DNA from: Paracoccaceae bacterium | GTDB taxonomy: Bacteria; Pseudomonadota; Alphaproteobacteria; Rhodobacterales; Rhodobacteraceae | Assembly (NCBI GenBank): GCA_014762635.1 | Contig: JABURR010000070.1 | Coordinates: 1 to 64,000, forward strand | Length of the DNA: 64,000 nt | Direction: 5' to 3' | Part shown: in pieces, positions 29,250 to 38,909 of the stretch | Layout: every line of letters begins with the position of its first letter | How positions within the stretch are numbered: the first letter of the stretch is position 1 | Position numbers and translations under genes: made by a program | Notes under the pieces: model-generated | What the model saw: only the letters and a program-made list of their open reading frames with translations | The model's database searches: none | Told to the model about the DNA's origin: nothing

Positions 29250-29699
29250 TCAGGCCGGCAGCTTGCCGGTCAGGACGTAGCGCAGAACCTCAACCACCTG
29301 GCGCGGTTCCTCGGCCACGGCAAGGGCGGCGGCGTGAACCTCTTTCAGGGCGTGCTGGTGTTCGGGCGGGTTCAGAACGATGATCGACTTGCCCAGAGCC
29401 GCAGCATAGCCCGCGTCGAAAGCGGCGTTCCACTGCTTGTACTTGTCGCCGAAGCGCACAACGACCACGTCGGCATCGGCGATGCCCTTGCGGGTGCGGA
29501 TCGCGTTCACCATGGCGCCCTTGTGGTCGTGCCAGTACTTGTTCGGCTCCTCGCCCAAGATTGCCACGCCGCAATCATCGCTGGCCGCGTGGTCGGTGAC
29601 GGGGCTGTTGAAGCTCACGCCAAGGTCCTTGGCGCCCTCGATGATCTGTTCACGCCAGTCGGTGTGGATCTCGCCGGAGAGATAGACGTTCAGGGTCAT
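29250..29699 (-). CDS. ytoQ: YtoQ-family protein
   Basis: A 149-residue YtoQ-like protein with a nucleoside 2-deoxyribosyltransferase-like fold. Typical segments are [29 protein letters not shown] and [30 protein letters not shown]. Members are widely conserved but without an established reaction; base or nucleotide-sugar exchange is inferred from the fold. The ATG at 29699 follows AAAGGAGACTGC. Confidence 0.85.
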   Translation of the reverse strand: MTLNVYLSGEIHTDWREQIIEGAKDLGVSFNSPVTDHAASDDCGVAILGEEPNKYWHDHKGAMVNAIRTRKGIADADVVVVRFGDKYKQWNAAFDAGYAAALGKSIIVLNPPEHQHALKEVHAAALAVAEEPRQVVEVLRYVLTGKLPA

Positions 29700-29735
29700 G
29701 TGCAGTCTCCTTTGTCGCAACCGGCGCCGTACATG

Positions 29736-30722
29736 TCAGGAGGCTTCCTCGAAGTCCAGCCTCCAGAACAATGGTTCCGGACGGGAACGCAGCTTGCCGA
29801 GCGTCAGGACACAATGTTCCAGCAGGAAGTCGGGTGCGAACCGCGTAGGCTGGAAGGCAAAGCGGCGCGGAAGGTCGGTATAGAGCGACTTGGGCGGGCC
29901 AGAGTCCGATATCCGCTTCAATACCCGCCCAGCGATTGGCTGGTGGTAGAAGACGGTGCGAATCCCAAGATCGTCGCGCAGGAGTCGCAGCGCCGCGAAA
30001 AGCGCGACTCGGGCCCAGTTCTTGCCGAAACCTTTCCGGAGTTGTGCCTCGTAGCGTTCGAGGTTCACGAGGTGCCGCGATTCGGGGTCATCGTCGCTGA
30101 CCTCATCGCGTCGCATGGTCACATAACGGAACCAGTCGCTCTGGACCTCCTCGATCAGCGCCTGACCACTGTCGTGGTCGATGTCGAGCCGTACCCAGGC
30201 CATGGTCGGGCGGCCTTCGGTGCGGACGGGATGGTCGGAGAACTCAAAATTCTCTCGCTCCCTTTCGGGCAGGTGGCTATCGAATATCCGGTCCTGCACG
30301 ACGGGGAAATTCACCTGCAGCACGAGGTTCCCTCCGGGGCGCGACATCTGGTGGTGCGGCGCCCAGCGCTTGGGTTTCTCCGTGGCCCATTCGTCGAAGG
30401 TGATTTGGTAGGGCAGCCAGACCTGCTTCGTCGCCGCCACGACGCCTGCATCGCCGGCACGGGTGAGTGGCTGAACCTTGTTCGGGTCCGCCGTGGCCGC
30501 GATGTCCTGGCGCAGCACACGCCCGCCCGAGGCGGCGATCACCTGTTTGACGAGCGGTCGTTCCAGCAGACGCGCTCCGGGGCCCTTTCGAAGTTCGGGC
30601 ACGGTGGCCTCTGCAGGCATCAGGTTCGATAGGAGCCAGGGAACTTCGCGGTCGTGGAAGTAGACGAACTCCCGTTCCTCGGGCTGGGCTGCGCGAATGG
30701 CTATGATTTCGGAGGGGGTCAT
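29736..30722 (-). CDS. Uncharacterised protein with an EEVQSDW motif
   Basis: A 328-residue cytosolic-looking protein with no signal peptide or membrane helix. I do not recognise a named family. It contains IEEVQSDWFRY (about 190-200) followed by KNWARVALFAALRLLRDDLG (235-253) and YTDLPRRFAF (281-290). An 'E-[IV]-QSDW' motif followed by an 'aL+-l+..' helix and a 'YD-lp' segment recalls domains in phage and plasmid polyvalent proteins, which is only a motif resemblance. The start is uncertain: 30722 follows AGGGAAG, while 30803 would add 27 residues with no site. Confidence 0.7.
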   Translation of the reverse strand: MTPSEIIAIRAAQPEEREFVYFHDREVPWLLSNLMPAEATVPELRKGPGARLLERPLVKQVIAASGGRVLRQDIAATADPNKVQPLTRAGDAGVVAATKQVWLPYQITFDEWATEKPKRWAPHHQMSRPGGNLVLQVNFPVVQDRIFDSHLPERERENFEFSDHPVRTEGRPTMAWVRLDIDHDSGQALIEEVQSDWFRYVTMRRDEVSDDDPESRHLVNLERYEAQLRKGFGKNWARVALFAALRLLRDDLGIRTVFYHQPIAGRVLKRISDSGPPKSLYTDLPRRFAFQPTRFAPDFLLEHCVLTLGKLRSRPEPLFWRLDFEEAS

Positions 30723-30894
30723 CTGTCGCGTCTTCCCTGCGCCGCAGCCGTCGATTGCCAAGAGGCCATAATCCGGGTCCCGGGCCTCATGTCCAGTCGG
30801 CATATGAACGGAGGTTGTGTTTTAGGATTGGGCAGACGGATAGTCGGATGCGAGGTGCGGAACTCCCCCAAGCCGGGATCTACAAAGCGAACTG

Positions 30895-31542
30895 TCAACG
30901 CGCTCGCAGGCGGCGCATCTGGTCGGCGACCTGCTGGTCGCTGACCTGGTCGAAGCGATGGTAATGCACGCCGACCGCATGGAAAGGCGTGGGCCGCTCA
31001 AGGCAGACCGTGTGATCCACCAGGGACGACAACTCGCCCAGGGTCTCAGGCGGGGCGACCGGCACGGCGAGGGTGATCGAGCGAGGCGCGCGCAGGCGCA
31101 GCGCCTTCAGCGCGGCCTTGACCGTGGCGCCCGTGGCAATGCCATCATCCACGACCACCACGTCGTGCCCTTCGAGTGGTTCCGCAGGCCGCCCTTCAAG
31201 GTAGAGCCGCCGCCTCTCGGCGATCTCGCCGAGTTTCGTTTCGATGGCGCCCTCGAAATCCGCGTGGGTCAGGCCCGACATGCGCAGCAGACCTTCGTTG
31301 AAAACGGTGATCGGCTCGGCTCCGTTCACCACCGCCCCGGCGGCGAGTTCCGGGTTGCCCGGCATTCCGATCTTGCGAACGAAGACAACGTCGAGTGACG
31401 CGCCCAGCTTCTCGGCAACCGGCATCGCAACCGGCAACCCGCCGCGCGGAAGGGCCAGCACAACCGGATCGGCAAGGCCCAGCCTTGCGACCTGCTCGGC
31501 CAGAAGCCTACCGGCCTCGTCCCTGTCCTGAAACCGTCTCAT
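30895..31542 (-). CDS. Phosphoribosyltransferase-domain protein
   Basis: A 215-residue type I phosphoribosyltransferase-like protein. The PRPP-binding motif VVVVDDGIATGAT is at residues 128-140, and LALPRGGLPVAMPVAEKLG near 29-47 forms the N-terminal core. Homologues are often annotated as putative phosphoribosyltransferases without a known base substrate. It lies 172 bp upstream of the EEVQSDW gene on the same strand and 79 bp after pheT. Confidence 0.85.
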   Translation of the reverse strand: MRRFQDRDEAGRLLAEQVARLGLADPVVLALPRGGLPVAMPVAEKLGASLDVVFVRKIGMPGNPELAAGAVVNGAEPITVFNEGLLRMSGLTHADFEGAIETKLGEIAERRRLYLEGRPAEPLEGHDVVVVDDGIATGATVKAALKALRLRAPRSITLAVPVAPPETLGELSSLVDHTVCLERPTPFHAVGVHYHRFDQVSDQQVADQMRRLRAR

Positions 31543-31560
31543 GGCGCCCCCGCAGGTTCC

Positions 31561-31580
31561 GCCCGGCCCGCGTGCCGGGC
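31561..31580 (-). terminator. Hairpin downstream of pheT
   Basis: GCCCGGC and GCCGGGC pair over 7 bp with a 6-nt loop, 41 bp after the pheT stop on the minus strand. With no T-tract this is only a weak terminator candidate. Confidence 0.35.
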
Positions 31581-31621
31581 CGCATCATCATGCCGCCCGG
31601 CGCCGAGGATTGCAAAGCGGC

Positions 31622-34024
31622 CTAGCCGCGCAGGGTGCCGCCCGTGGCCTTGGTGACCTTCTCGACGATCTTGGCCGAGACGGCTTCGATGTCCTTCTCG
31701 GTCAGCGTCTTGTCGGTGGGCTGCATCCGTACGGTGATGGCCAGGGATTTCTTGCCCTCGCCCAGCGAGCCGCCGACGAATTCGTCGAAGACGCGGACCG
31801 TCTCGATCAGGGCCTTGTCGGCCCCGGCGGCGGCATTGACCAAGACCAGCGCTTCCACGTCGCTGTCCACCACGAAGGCGAAGTCCCGCTCCACCGCCTG
31901 CAGGTCGCTGAGAACCAGCGCCGGGCGCGCAGTTCCCTTGGCCTTGGGCAGCGGCACGTTGGCCATGTGGATCGCGAAGGCGACCACCGGTCCCTTCACG
32001 TCAAGCTCGCGCAGAACCTTGGGATGCAGCTCGCCAAAGGCGCCCAGCACGTTCTTGGGTCCGAGGCAAAGCTTGCCCGACCGACCCGGATGCCACCAGG
32101 CGTTCATGTCGCGGCGGATCATCATCTTCTCGGGCGCGCCGATGGCCGAAAGGATCGCCTCGGCATCGGCCTTGGCGTCAAAGGTGTCGACCGGGCGGCG
32201 CGCGCCGTGAATATCCTTGGGTCCGGTATGGCCCACGAGGATGCCCGAGATCAGCAGTTCCTCATCCTCGGGCTCTCCGCCGTGGAACACAGGACCCACC
32301 TCGAAAAGCGCAAGGTCCATGATCCCGCGGGCCTGGTTGCGCGCCGCCGCCTGAAGCAGCCCCGGCAGCAGCGAGGGGCGCATGTGGCTCATCTCGGACG
32401 AGATCGGGTTTTCCAGCTTCGACGCATCGTCGCCACCGCCGAAAAGGCCCGCGGCCTTCTGGTCGATGAAGGAATAGCTGACGCATTCGTTGTAGCCGAG
32501 CGCCGCGGAGGTGCGCCGGGCGATCTGCTCGCGCTTCTGCCGGGGCGAGAGGATCTGCTTCGGCACGCCGGGGATGACGCGCGGCAGGGGCTTGCCTTCC
32601 AGCTTGGTCAGCGAGGCGATGCGCGCGACCTCTTCCACCAGGTCGGCCTCCCCCTGAACGTCGGGGCGCCAGCTTGGCACATGGGCCATGTCGCCTTCGA
32701 GCCGGAAGCCCAGGTTTTCGAGCGTGGCGCGTTGGGTTTCGGCAGGAATCGTCATGCCGACGAGGGATTGCACCCGGTCGGTATCGAGCCGGTAGGCGCG
32801 CGCGGTGTCGGGCACCGCGCCATCCATCACCACTTCGGAAGCCTCGCCGCCGCAGAGGTCGAGGATCATCTGCGTTGCCGCTTCCAGGCCGGGCAGCGTG
32901 AATTCCGGGTCCACGCCGCGTTCGAACCGGTAGCGCGCGTCCGAATGGATTTTCAGCGCCCGGCCCGTGTTGGCGATGGTCACCGGATCCCAATAAGCGG
33001 ATTCAAGGAAGACGTTCACCGTCTCCTCGGTGCAGCCCGAATGCTCGCCGCCCATGATGCCGGCAAGGCTTTCGGGGCCGTTTTCGTCGGAAATGACCAT
33101 CATGCCCGGCTGCATCTCGTAGGTCTTTTCATCGAGCGCCAGCAGCGTCTCGCCGCCCTTCGCAGGATGGATGCGCAAACCGCCCTTCACCTTGTCGGCG
33201 TCAAAGACGTGCAGCGGGCGGCAGGCGTCGAAGGTGAAGAAGTTGGTGATGTCCACCAGCGCCGAAATCGGGCGCAGGCCGATCGCTTTCAGCCGTTTCT
33301 GAAGCCATTCCGGGCTGGGCCCGTTCTTCACGCCGCGAATGACGCGACCCGCGAAAAGCGGGCAGCCGAGGTCCTTCAGCGCCGGGTCGATGGTCACCGA
33401 CACGGGGCTCGGGAAGCTGCCCTTCACCGGGGCGATCTCCATCGGCTTCAGCGTGCCAAGGCCACGCGCAGCAAGGTCGCGGGCGATGCCGTGCACGCCC
33501 AGCGCATCCTGCCGGTTGGGGGTGATGGCGATCTCGATCACCGGGTCGATCTTGGCGGGGTCGTTCTCGGCCAACCAGTCGGTGAAGGCCAGGCCCACGA
33601 CAGGTTCCCCGGGCAGTTCGATGATGCCGTCATGCTCGTCCGACAGCTCCATCTCGCGCTCGGAGCACATCATGCCGTGGCTCTCGACGCCGCGGATCTT
33701 GCCGACGCTGATCGTGGTGTCGATGCCGGGGATGTACATGCCGGGCTTGGCGACGACCACGCGGATGCCTTCGCGCGCGTTCGGCGCACCGCAGATGATC
33801 TGCTTCTCGCCCTCGTCGGTCTCGACGATGCAGACGCGCAGCTTGTCCGCGTCGGGATGCTTCTCGGCCTTCTTGACGAAGCCCACGGTAAATCCCTTGA
33901 GCGCGTCGGTGGGGTTCACCACCTCTTCGACCTCGAGTCCGAGATCGGTCAGCGCGTCGGCGATTTCCTCAACCGAGGCAGTGGTTTCGAGATGCTCTTT
34001 CAGCCAGGACAGCGTGAATTTCAT
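31622..34024 (-). CDS. pheT: Phenylalanine-tRNA ligase beta subunit
   Basis: An 800-residue beta subunit. It has an N-terminal EMAP-type tRNA-binding domain (about 40-150, KAEKHPDADKLRVCIVETDEGE), the B3/B4 editing domain (FFTFDACRPLHVFDADKVKG), B5, a synthetase-like core and a C-terminal ferredoxin-fold anticodon-binding domain. Length is usual. It is on the same strand as pheS but separated by 372 bp containing hairpins and a dispersed repeat, unlike the tight pheST operons of many bacteria. Confidence 0.96.
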   Translation of the reverse strand: MKFTLSWLKEHLETTASVEEIADALTDLGLEVEEVVNPTDALKGFTVGFVKKAEKHPDADKLRVCIVETDEGEKQIICGAPNAREGIRVVVAKPGMYIPGIDTTISVGKIRGVESHGMMCSEREMELSDEHDGIIELPGEPVVGLAFTDWLAENDPAKIDPVIEIAITPNRQDALGVHGIARDLAARGLGTLKPMEIAPVKGSFPSPVSVTIDPALKDLGCPLFAGRVIRGVKNGPSPEWLQKRLKAIGLRPISALVDITNFFTFDACRPLHVFDADKVKGGLRIHPAKGGETLLALDEKTYEMQPGMMVISDENGPESLAGIMGGEHSGCTEETVNVFLESAYWDPVTIANTGRALKIHSDARYRFERGVDPEFTLPGLEAATQMILDLCGGEASEVVMDGAVPDTARAYRLDTDRVQSLVGMTIPAETQRATLENLGFRLEGDMAHVPSWRPDVQGEADLVEEVARIASLTKLEGKPLPRVIPGVPKQILSPRQKREQIARRTSAALGYNECVSYSFIDQKAAGLFGGGDDASKLENPISSEMSHMRPSLLPGLLQAAARNQARGIMDLALFEVGPVFHGGEPEDEELLISGILVGHTGPKDIHGARRPVDTFDAKADAEAILSAIGAPEKMMIRRDMNAWWHPGRSGKLCLGPKNVLGAFGELHPKVLRELDVKGPVVAFAIHMANVPLPKAKGTARPALVLSDLQAVERDFAFVVDSDVEALVLVNAAAGADKALIETVRVFDEFVGGSLGEGKKSLAITVRMQPTDKTLTEKDIEAVSAKIVEKVTKATGGTLRG

Positions 34025-34159
34025 GGTTCCTCAGCCCTTCCGCAGGACAGCAGCCCCGTTCGGAATACCGGGGCCACCCGTTGATTCCTGCGGTATAGTG
34101 GGCCGAGGCGACAGGCGCCACCCCAAGGCGCGGGCGACGGCCTCCGACAGCCGGAAATG

Positions 34160-34222
34160 GACCGAAGTCCAAATCGGAAAACCATCGGACTTTTATCGGA
34201 ATTCTATCGGGCTTTTTTGCCG
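34160..34222 (-). repeat. Dispersed repeat B, copy 2, with ATCGG every 11 bp
   Basis: ATCGG occurs at 34173, 34184, 34195 and 34206, exactly 11 bp apart. Read on the minus strand this is the same 11-mer array as 12292-12356, with about ten differences over about 65 aligned columns including two single-base gaps. Both copies keep the phase of all four pentamers. Confidence 0.8.
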
Positions 34223-34326
34223 GATTGCGGGGCATCAGACACCGGCATCAAGGAAAGCGCCGCAAGAACGACACGGACGATCCGGGGCAAGAAATCTGCA
34301 AGTCGACGAACTCGTGTAGCGTCGCG

Positions 34327-34373
34327 CCCGCCCTGGGGGGCGGGTCGGGCGTGATGCGGGGCTGACGCCCCGC
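34327..34373 (-). other. Two adjacent GC-rich hairpins downstream of pheS
   Basis: CCCGCCC/GGGCGGG (34327-34344, 4-nt loop) and GCGGGGC/GCCCCGC (34356-34373, 4-nt loop) lie 24-70 bp past the pheS stop. No U-run follows, so they may slow or partly stop transcription before pheT. Confidence 0.45.
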
Positions 34374-34396
34374 GGTTCGAATGGGCGGAGAATGCC

Positions 34397-35461
34397 CTAC
34401 AGTCCACCGTGGAGTGTAGGGACCGACAGCGCGCTGAAACCATAGTGGCGCAGCCAGCGCAGGTCTGAATCGAAGAACGCCCGCAAATCGGGGATGCCGT
34501 ATTTGAGCATGGCGATCCGGTCGATGCCCATGCCGAAGGCGAAGCCCTGCCATTCGTCGGGGTCGATGCCCCCGGCGCGCAGCACCTTGGGATGCACCAT
34601 GCCCGAGCCCAGCACCTCGAGCCAGTCGTCGCCCTCGCCCACCTTGACCGAGCCGTTCTCCCACGAACACTGGATGTCGACCTCGGCCGAGGGTTCGGTG
34701 AAAGGGAAATGCGAGGCGCGGAACCGGGTTTTCACCGAGGTGCCGAAATAGGCCGAGAAGAACTCCTCGAGCACCCATTTCAGCTGCGCCATCGAAAGGT
34801 CCTTGTCGATCGCCAGCCCTTCGACCTGGTGGAACATGGGCGTGTGGGTCTGGTCATAATCGGCGCGGTAGACGCGGCCCGGCGCGATGATCCGGCACGG
34901 GGCGCCGTTGGCCTCCATGTGGCGGATCTGCACGGGGCTGGTGTGGGTACGCAGCACGTGGGGCGGGCGGTCGTCGCCCTCGGCGCGGGCCATGTAGAAC
35001 GTGTCCATCTCGGCCCGGGCGGGGTGATGGCCGGGGATGTTGAGCGCGTCGAAATTGTACCAATCGGTTTCGATCTGCGGCCCTTCGGCCACGGCAAAAC
35101 CCATGTCGGCGAAGATCGCGGTGACTTCCTCCCAGACCTGGCTGACGGGATGGATCGTGCCTTGGCGACGGTCGCGGGCGGGCAGCGTTACGTCCAGCCA
35201 TTCGGACTTCAGCCGTTCGTCCAGCGCGGCATCGGCCAGCGCGGTCTTCTTGGCGGCAAGGGCCGAGTTGATCTCGTCCTTCAGCGCGTTCAGCGCGGGG
35301 CCTGCCGTCTGGCGCTCTTCCGGGGTCATCTTGCCCAGCTCGCGCATCTTGAGGCTGACTTCGCCCTTCTTGCCCACGGCCTGCAGCCGGATGTCCTCCA
35401 GCGCGGCCTCGTCGCCGGCCCCGGCGATGGCGTCGAGATATTTCTGCCTCAGGTCGTCCAT
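34397..35461 (-). CDS. pheS: Phenylalanine-tRNA ligase alpha subunit
   Basis: A 354-residue catalytic subunit of the class II synthetase. The N-terminal coiled-coil is at about 1-90, motif 2 is in [12 protein letters not shown] and [18 protein letters not shown], and motif 3 is [18 protein letters not shown] near the C-terminus. The ATG at 35461 ([14 protein letters not shown]) gives the family N-terminus, with GGGGGATGCTCC upstream. Its partner pheT lies 372 bp downstream. Confidence 0.96.
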   Translation of the reverse strand: MDDLRQKYLDAIAGAGDEAALEDIRLQAVGKKGEVSLKMRELGKMTPEERQTAGPALNALKDEINSALAAKKTALADAALDERLKSEWLDVTLPARDRRQGTIHPVSQVWEEVTAIFADMGFAVAEGPQIETDWYNFDALNIPGHHPARAEMDTFYMARAEGDDRPPHVLRTHTSPVQIRHMEANGAPCRIIAPGRVYRADYDQTHTPMFHQVEGLAIDKDLSMAQLKWVLEEFFSAYFGTSVKTRFRASHFPFTEPSAEVDIQCSWENGSVKVGEGDDWLEVLGSGMVHPKVLRAGGIDPDEWQGFAFGMGIDRIAMLKYGIPDLRAFFDSDLRWLRHYGFSALSVPTLHGGL

Positions 35462-35527
35462 GGAGCATCCCCCGAAATCATTCCGGGTTCTGCTATCCAG
35501 AGCGGCGCGCGAATGCAAGCCGCAGGC

Positions 35528-37132
35528 TCAGGGCAGGCGGCGCCAGATCTCGAACCGGGGCATGGTTTCTTCCAGCCGATAGCCGGTGGTGAGGAAGGTC
35601 TGAATTTCCGGGTAATCCTCCAGGACCGCACGCGAGTCACGATTGTGGCCCGTGGCCCATTCGGTCGCGTCACGGAATTCCACGAGAAACAGGTCCGGCG
35701 GGGCGGTCTGCAGTCGGGCCAGAAGGTCTGGGGTATAGCGCCCGTCGTGGTGTGGCACCGAGAAGGGCCAGCTATAGGGAAAGCGGTGCAGCGGTGGCTG
35801 GTTCTGTAGCAGATAAAGCCCGGTCGCGTAGCCCCAGAGGAAGAAGGTCTCGTCTTCGGCACGGATCTGGTCCAGCCGAGCGCTGACCGAGCGAATGGCT
35901 ATGGCGTTGTAGTCCGGTGTCACAAAATCGGTGGCCCAAATAGGGGTGAGGCTGACGCTCTGGGCCTGGGCGATGATCGAATCGACGGAACGCTGCGGCA
36001 TGGGAAGCATCAGAGAAACGGCCAGGACAGCCATGGCGGCTGCCGACTTGCGCTGTATCATGGACAGGTTTCTGGACGCCCATTGCGCGAGATGGCTGAG
36101 CCCAAGCCCGGCCAGCAGGGCCAGCGGGGGCAGGGCGGGAAGGAAGTGATAGCTGAAGCCCTTGCCTTGTGCGAACCCAGAAAGCAGTCCGGCCCCAAGC
36201 CAGATTCCCGTGATCGCCGGTGCGTAGCGGGGTAGGCCGCGCAGGGCAAGGAGCAGCCCAACAAGGCCGAGTACGAGCAGCCATGCCGCTGTCCGGTCGC
36301 GGCTGAATATCTTGAAAACCCTAATGATTTGAGAGTCGTCCCCGACGAGATCAATGCCCACATAGCCCAGCACAAAGCGCTGGATGTCGAGGTAGGGGCC
36401 CAGTGCGCCGGTGAGGCCTAGCCAGAGTGTCACTACGGCCAGGAATGCCAGTCCGCCAGCAACGAAGGCGCCGAAATCGCGCCAGCGGAAGCCCCGGCCC
36501 AAAGGCGCGGCAAGCGGTGCGAAGATGAGCAGCCCGGCTCCGGCCACGGTATATTTGAAGGCAAACCCCATCGCGAGCAGCGCCCCGGCCAGCGCGAACC
36601 AGCGCGTTTTGCCGGTCTCCCACCCCCGCAGCAAAGTCAGCACGACGCCCACCAGCAGGAACCCCGCCCAGCCATCGGTCTGGGCGTGCTCCCAGTAGGT
36701 CATCATGTAGTAGAGAACGCCAAGCATCAGCCCAGCCAGCACCGCCGCGATCCCGGACCCGCCCAGCTTCAGGGTGACGCGGTGAAGCCCCAGCGCGGTG
36801 AGGGCGAACACGATCAGATCCAGCGCCCTTATCGCCATTGGGTTTGGGCCGAACAGGATCTGCGACAGCGCGTGCATCATCGTCGTCATCGGCGGCTTGA
36901 TGTTGTAGATATCGCGATAGGGCATCAGCCCCTCTGTCAACCCCAACGCGATGGCGGCATGGATACCTTGGTCCCGCGAGAAGGGTTCCCACAGGGTCCA
37001 GAGGCCTAGGATCAGTGTCCCCGCCAACACGGCAAGCGGACCGCCGCCCAAACGGGTGAGTTTGCTCTGGTCCGCGCCGGGTGGCGTTGGTAGCTTCTCC
37101 GGCACGTGGCCCTGTGACGTTGGTTTGTTCAT
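35528..37132 (-). CDS. GT39/ArnT-like membrane glycosyltransferase
   Basis: A 534-residue protein with about 11 predicted helices and a C-terminal soluble domain, the GT-C fold of ArnT/PMT-type lipid-linked sugar transferases. The first periplasmic loop carries WEPFSRDQG with Asp54, the place of the catalytic aspartate. YRDIYNIKPPMTTMMH follows. It probably moves a sugar from a polyprenyl-phosphate carrier to an envelope acceptor. It is divergent from a GT2 gene that could make that lipid-linked sugar. Confidence 0.85.
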   Translation of the reverse strand: MNKPTSQGHVPEKLPTPPGADQSKLTRLGGGPLAVLAGTLILGLWTLWEPFSRDQGIHAAIALGLTEGLMPYRDIYNIKPPMTTMMHALSQILFGPNPMAIRALDLIVFALTALGLHRVTLKLGGSGIAAVLAGLMLGVLYYMMTYWEHAQTDGWAGFLLVGVVLTLLRGWETGKTRWFALAGALLAMGFAFKYTVAGAGLLIFAPLAAPLGRGFRWRDFGAFVAGGLAFLAVVTLWLGLTGALGPYLDIQRFVLGYVGIDLVGDDSQIIRVFKIFSRDRTAAWLLVLGLVGLLLALRGLPRYAPAITGIWLGAGLLSGFAQGKGFSYHFLPALPPLALLAGLGLSHLAQWASRNLSMIQRKSAAAMAVLAVSLMLPMPQRSVDSIIAQAQSVSLTPIWATDFVTPDYNAIAIRSVSARLDQIRAEDETFFLWGYATGLYLLQNQPPLHRFPYSWPFSVPHHDGRYTPDLLARLQTAPPDLFLVEFRDATEWATGHNRDSRAVLEDYPEIQTFLTTGYRLEETMPRFEIWRRLP

Positions 37133-37206
37133 GGGTCGTCGAATGATCTGGCGCCTGTCGGGATTTTCTCTCGGGAACGTCTAGACTGGCAGAAAGCGGC
37201 GAAACT

Positions 37207-38187
37207 GTGAATGCAGGTGGAAAAGTGGTGAAGCAGGCAGGCATGATTTCGGTGGTCGTGCCGTTCCTTGATGAGACCGCCACGCTGGAGCCGCTCACCA
37301 CGCAGCTTGCCGAGGTGCTTGGCGCGACCGGGCGCGAGTACGAGATCATCCTGGTGGACGATGGCAGCCGCGATGGCGGGGGCGAGGTGGCCGAGGAACT
37401 GGCCGCCAAGGACTCGCATCTGCGGGTGATCCGGTTCACCCGAAATTTCGGCAAGGCCGCAGCGCTCTCGGCGGGGATGGGCAAGGCGCGGGGCGCGGTG
37501 ATCATCACCATGGATGCCGACCTGCAGGACGACCCGAAGGAAATTCCGCGATTCCTCGAGGCGATCGAGGCGGGCAACGACGTGGTCAGCGGCTGGAAGA
37601 AGGATCGCAAGGATCCGCTGGGCAAGACGCTGCCTTCCAAGGTGTTCAACCGGATGACCGCGCGGATGTTCGACATCGACATCCATGACATCAACTGCGG
37701 TTTCAAGGCCTATACCGCGCGGGCGGTGGCGCAACTGAACCTTTATGGCGAGTTGCACCGCTTCACCCCCGCGCTGCTGCATGCCGCCGGGTTTCGGGTG
37801 ACCGAGATCGCCGTCACCCATCACCCCCGCGAACACGGGCATTCGAAATACGGCTCGCGCCGGATGGTGAAGGGGTTCCTGGACCTGGTGACCGTGAAGC
37901 TCGTGACCCGCTACCAGTCGCGTCCCTTGCATTTCTTCGGGATGATCGGGCTCCCGCTGGTGCTGATCGGCGGGCTTTTCATCACGTATCTGACGGCGCT
38001 CTGGTTTCTCGACATGGGGCCGATCGGGGATCGGCCGCTGCTGCTGATCGGAATCCTTTTCGTCATCACCGGGGTGCAGTTCCTGGGGATCGGTCTGATC
38101 GCGGAGCTGATCCATGCGTCGCGCCTGCGCGAGAGCGATAAATACGTGGTCTCCGAAACTCGCGGCTTCGATGAGGACGCGTCGTGA
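37207..38187 (+). CDS. GT2 polyprenyl-phosphate glycosyltransferase
   Basis: A 326-residue GtrB/ArnC/DPM1-like enzyme. The GT-A domain has ILVDDGSRDGG (UDP-binding) and TMDADLQDDP (DxD plus the QDDP motif), and the C-terminus has two membrane helices (about 235-300). It should transfer a sugar from a nucleotide to undecaprenyl phosphate on the cytoplasmic face. The start is uncertain between GTGs at 37207, 37225 or 37228 and ATG at 37243. Its stop overlaps the next gene (TGATG). Confidence 0.88.
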   Translation: MNAGGKVVKQAGMISVVVPFLDETATLEPLTTQLAEVLGATGREYEIILVDDGSRDGGGEVAEELAAKDSHLRVIRFTRNFGKAAALSAGMGKARGAVIITMDADLQDDPKEIPRFLEAIEAGNDVVSGWKKDRKDPLGKTLPSKVFNRMTARMFDIDIHDINCGFKAYTARAVAQLNLYGELHRFTPALLHAAGFRVTEIAVTHHPREHGHSKYGSRRMVKGFLDLVTVKLVTRYQSRPLHFFGMIGLPLVLIGGLFITYLTALWFLDMGPIGDRPLLLIGILFVITGVQFLGIGLIAELIHASRLRESDKYVVSETRGFDEDAS

Positions 38188-38903
38188 TGGGTCGGCTTTT
38201 GCGCTCCGTCTATGTCTGGCTTTTTCGGGTTCTGCGGGCGGTTCTGCGCCCGCTTGGTTTCCTGCGCTGGCTGGAGCGTCGCGGGACGCGCCGCGCGCTC
38301 TGGCTGCGGTCGCTCTTCGCGATCTACGACGCCGACGACCTGATGCACCTGGACATGGCCTGGTGGACCTTCGACGCGCTGGACGCGGTGGAGCGGTTCC
38401 TCGCCGGGCGTGACGGGGCGCGGGTGTTCGAATATGGCTCGGGCGCCAGTACGCTTTGGTTGTCGCGGCGCGCGGGCAAGGTGGTCTCGGTTGAACATGA
38501 CGCGGACTGGATGCGCATCGTCGAGGCGAAGATCGCGGGCGCCGGGAACGTGCGACTGAGCGGCGTGCCAAGCGCGGGCGACGGGCATATCGCCTCCGCC
38601 AAATCCGGGTTCGGGGGGCAGTATTTCGATGCCTATGTGCGGGCGATCGACGCGGAGGATGGCGAGTTCGACCTGATCGTCATTGATGGCCGCGCGCGGG
38701 AAGCCTGCCTCGAGGCGGCGATCCCCCGACTTGCCCCGGGCGGAATCATCCTGGTGGACGACACGAAGCGCGCCCGTTACCGCGCGGCGATCGAGGCCTC
38801 GGGGCTTGCGTTTCGCCGCTTCGACGGGCTGGCGGTGAGCCTGCCGGTCGCGGATTCAACCACTCTGCTGGCCCGGGACAAGGCTGTGCTGGACGCGCTC
38901 TGA
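38187..38903 (+). CDS. Class I SAM-dependent methyltransferase-like protein
   Basis: A 238-residue protein with a Rossmann methyltransferase core: VFEYGSGASTLWLSRRAG (motif I), VVSVEHDADWM, FDLIVIDGRARE and GGIILVDDTKRARYR. A hydrophobic/basic N-terminus of about 40 residues may contact the membrane. The ATG at 38187 overlaps the GT2 stop, so the two are coupled and this protein may methylate the glycan or its lipid carrier. Activity is not proven by the sequence. Confidence 0.75.
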   Translation: MGRLLRSVYVWLFRVLRAVLRPLGFLRWLERRGTRRALWLRSLFAIYDADDLMHLDMAWWTFDALDAVERFLAGRDGARVFEYGSGASTLWLSRRAGKVVSVEHDADWMRIVEAKIAGAGNVRLSGVPSAGDGHIASAKSGFGGQYFDAYVRAIDAEDGEFDLIVIDGRAREACLEAAIPRLAPGGIILVDDTKRARYRAAIEASGLAFRRFDGLAVSLPVADSTTLLARDKAVLDAL

Positions 38904-38909
38904 GGCCGT

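Larger units (their letters stand above)
34025..34396. other. Long gap between pheS and pheT with hairpins and a dispersed repeat
   Basis: A 372-bp interval with no credible gene. It holds repeat B copy 2 (34160-34222) and, just after the pheS stop on the minus strand, GC-rich inverted repeats (34327-34373). Short frames cross it, but their apparent likeness to frames at 12.3 kb comes only from the shared DNA repeat. Confidence 0.6.

Noticed and set aside
31541-34084. An 847-codon plus-strand open frame opposite pheT
   Set aside because: It covers pheT exactly out of phase and shows no domain. pheT is certain.
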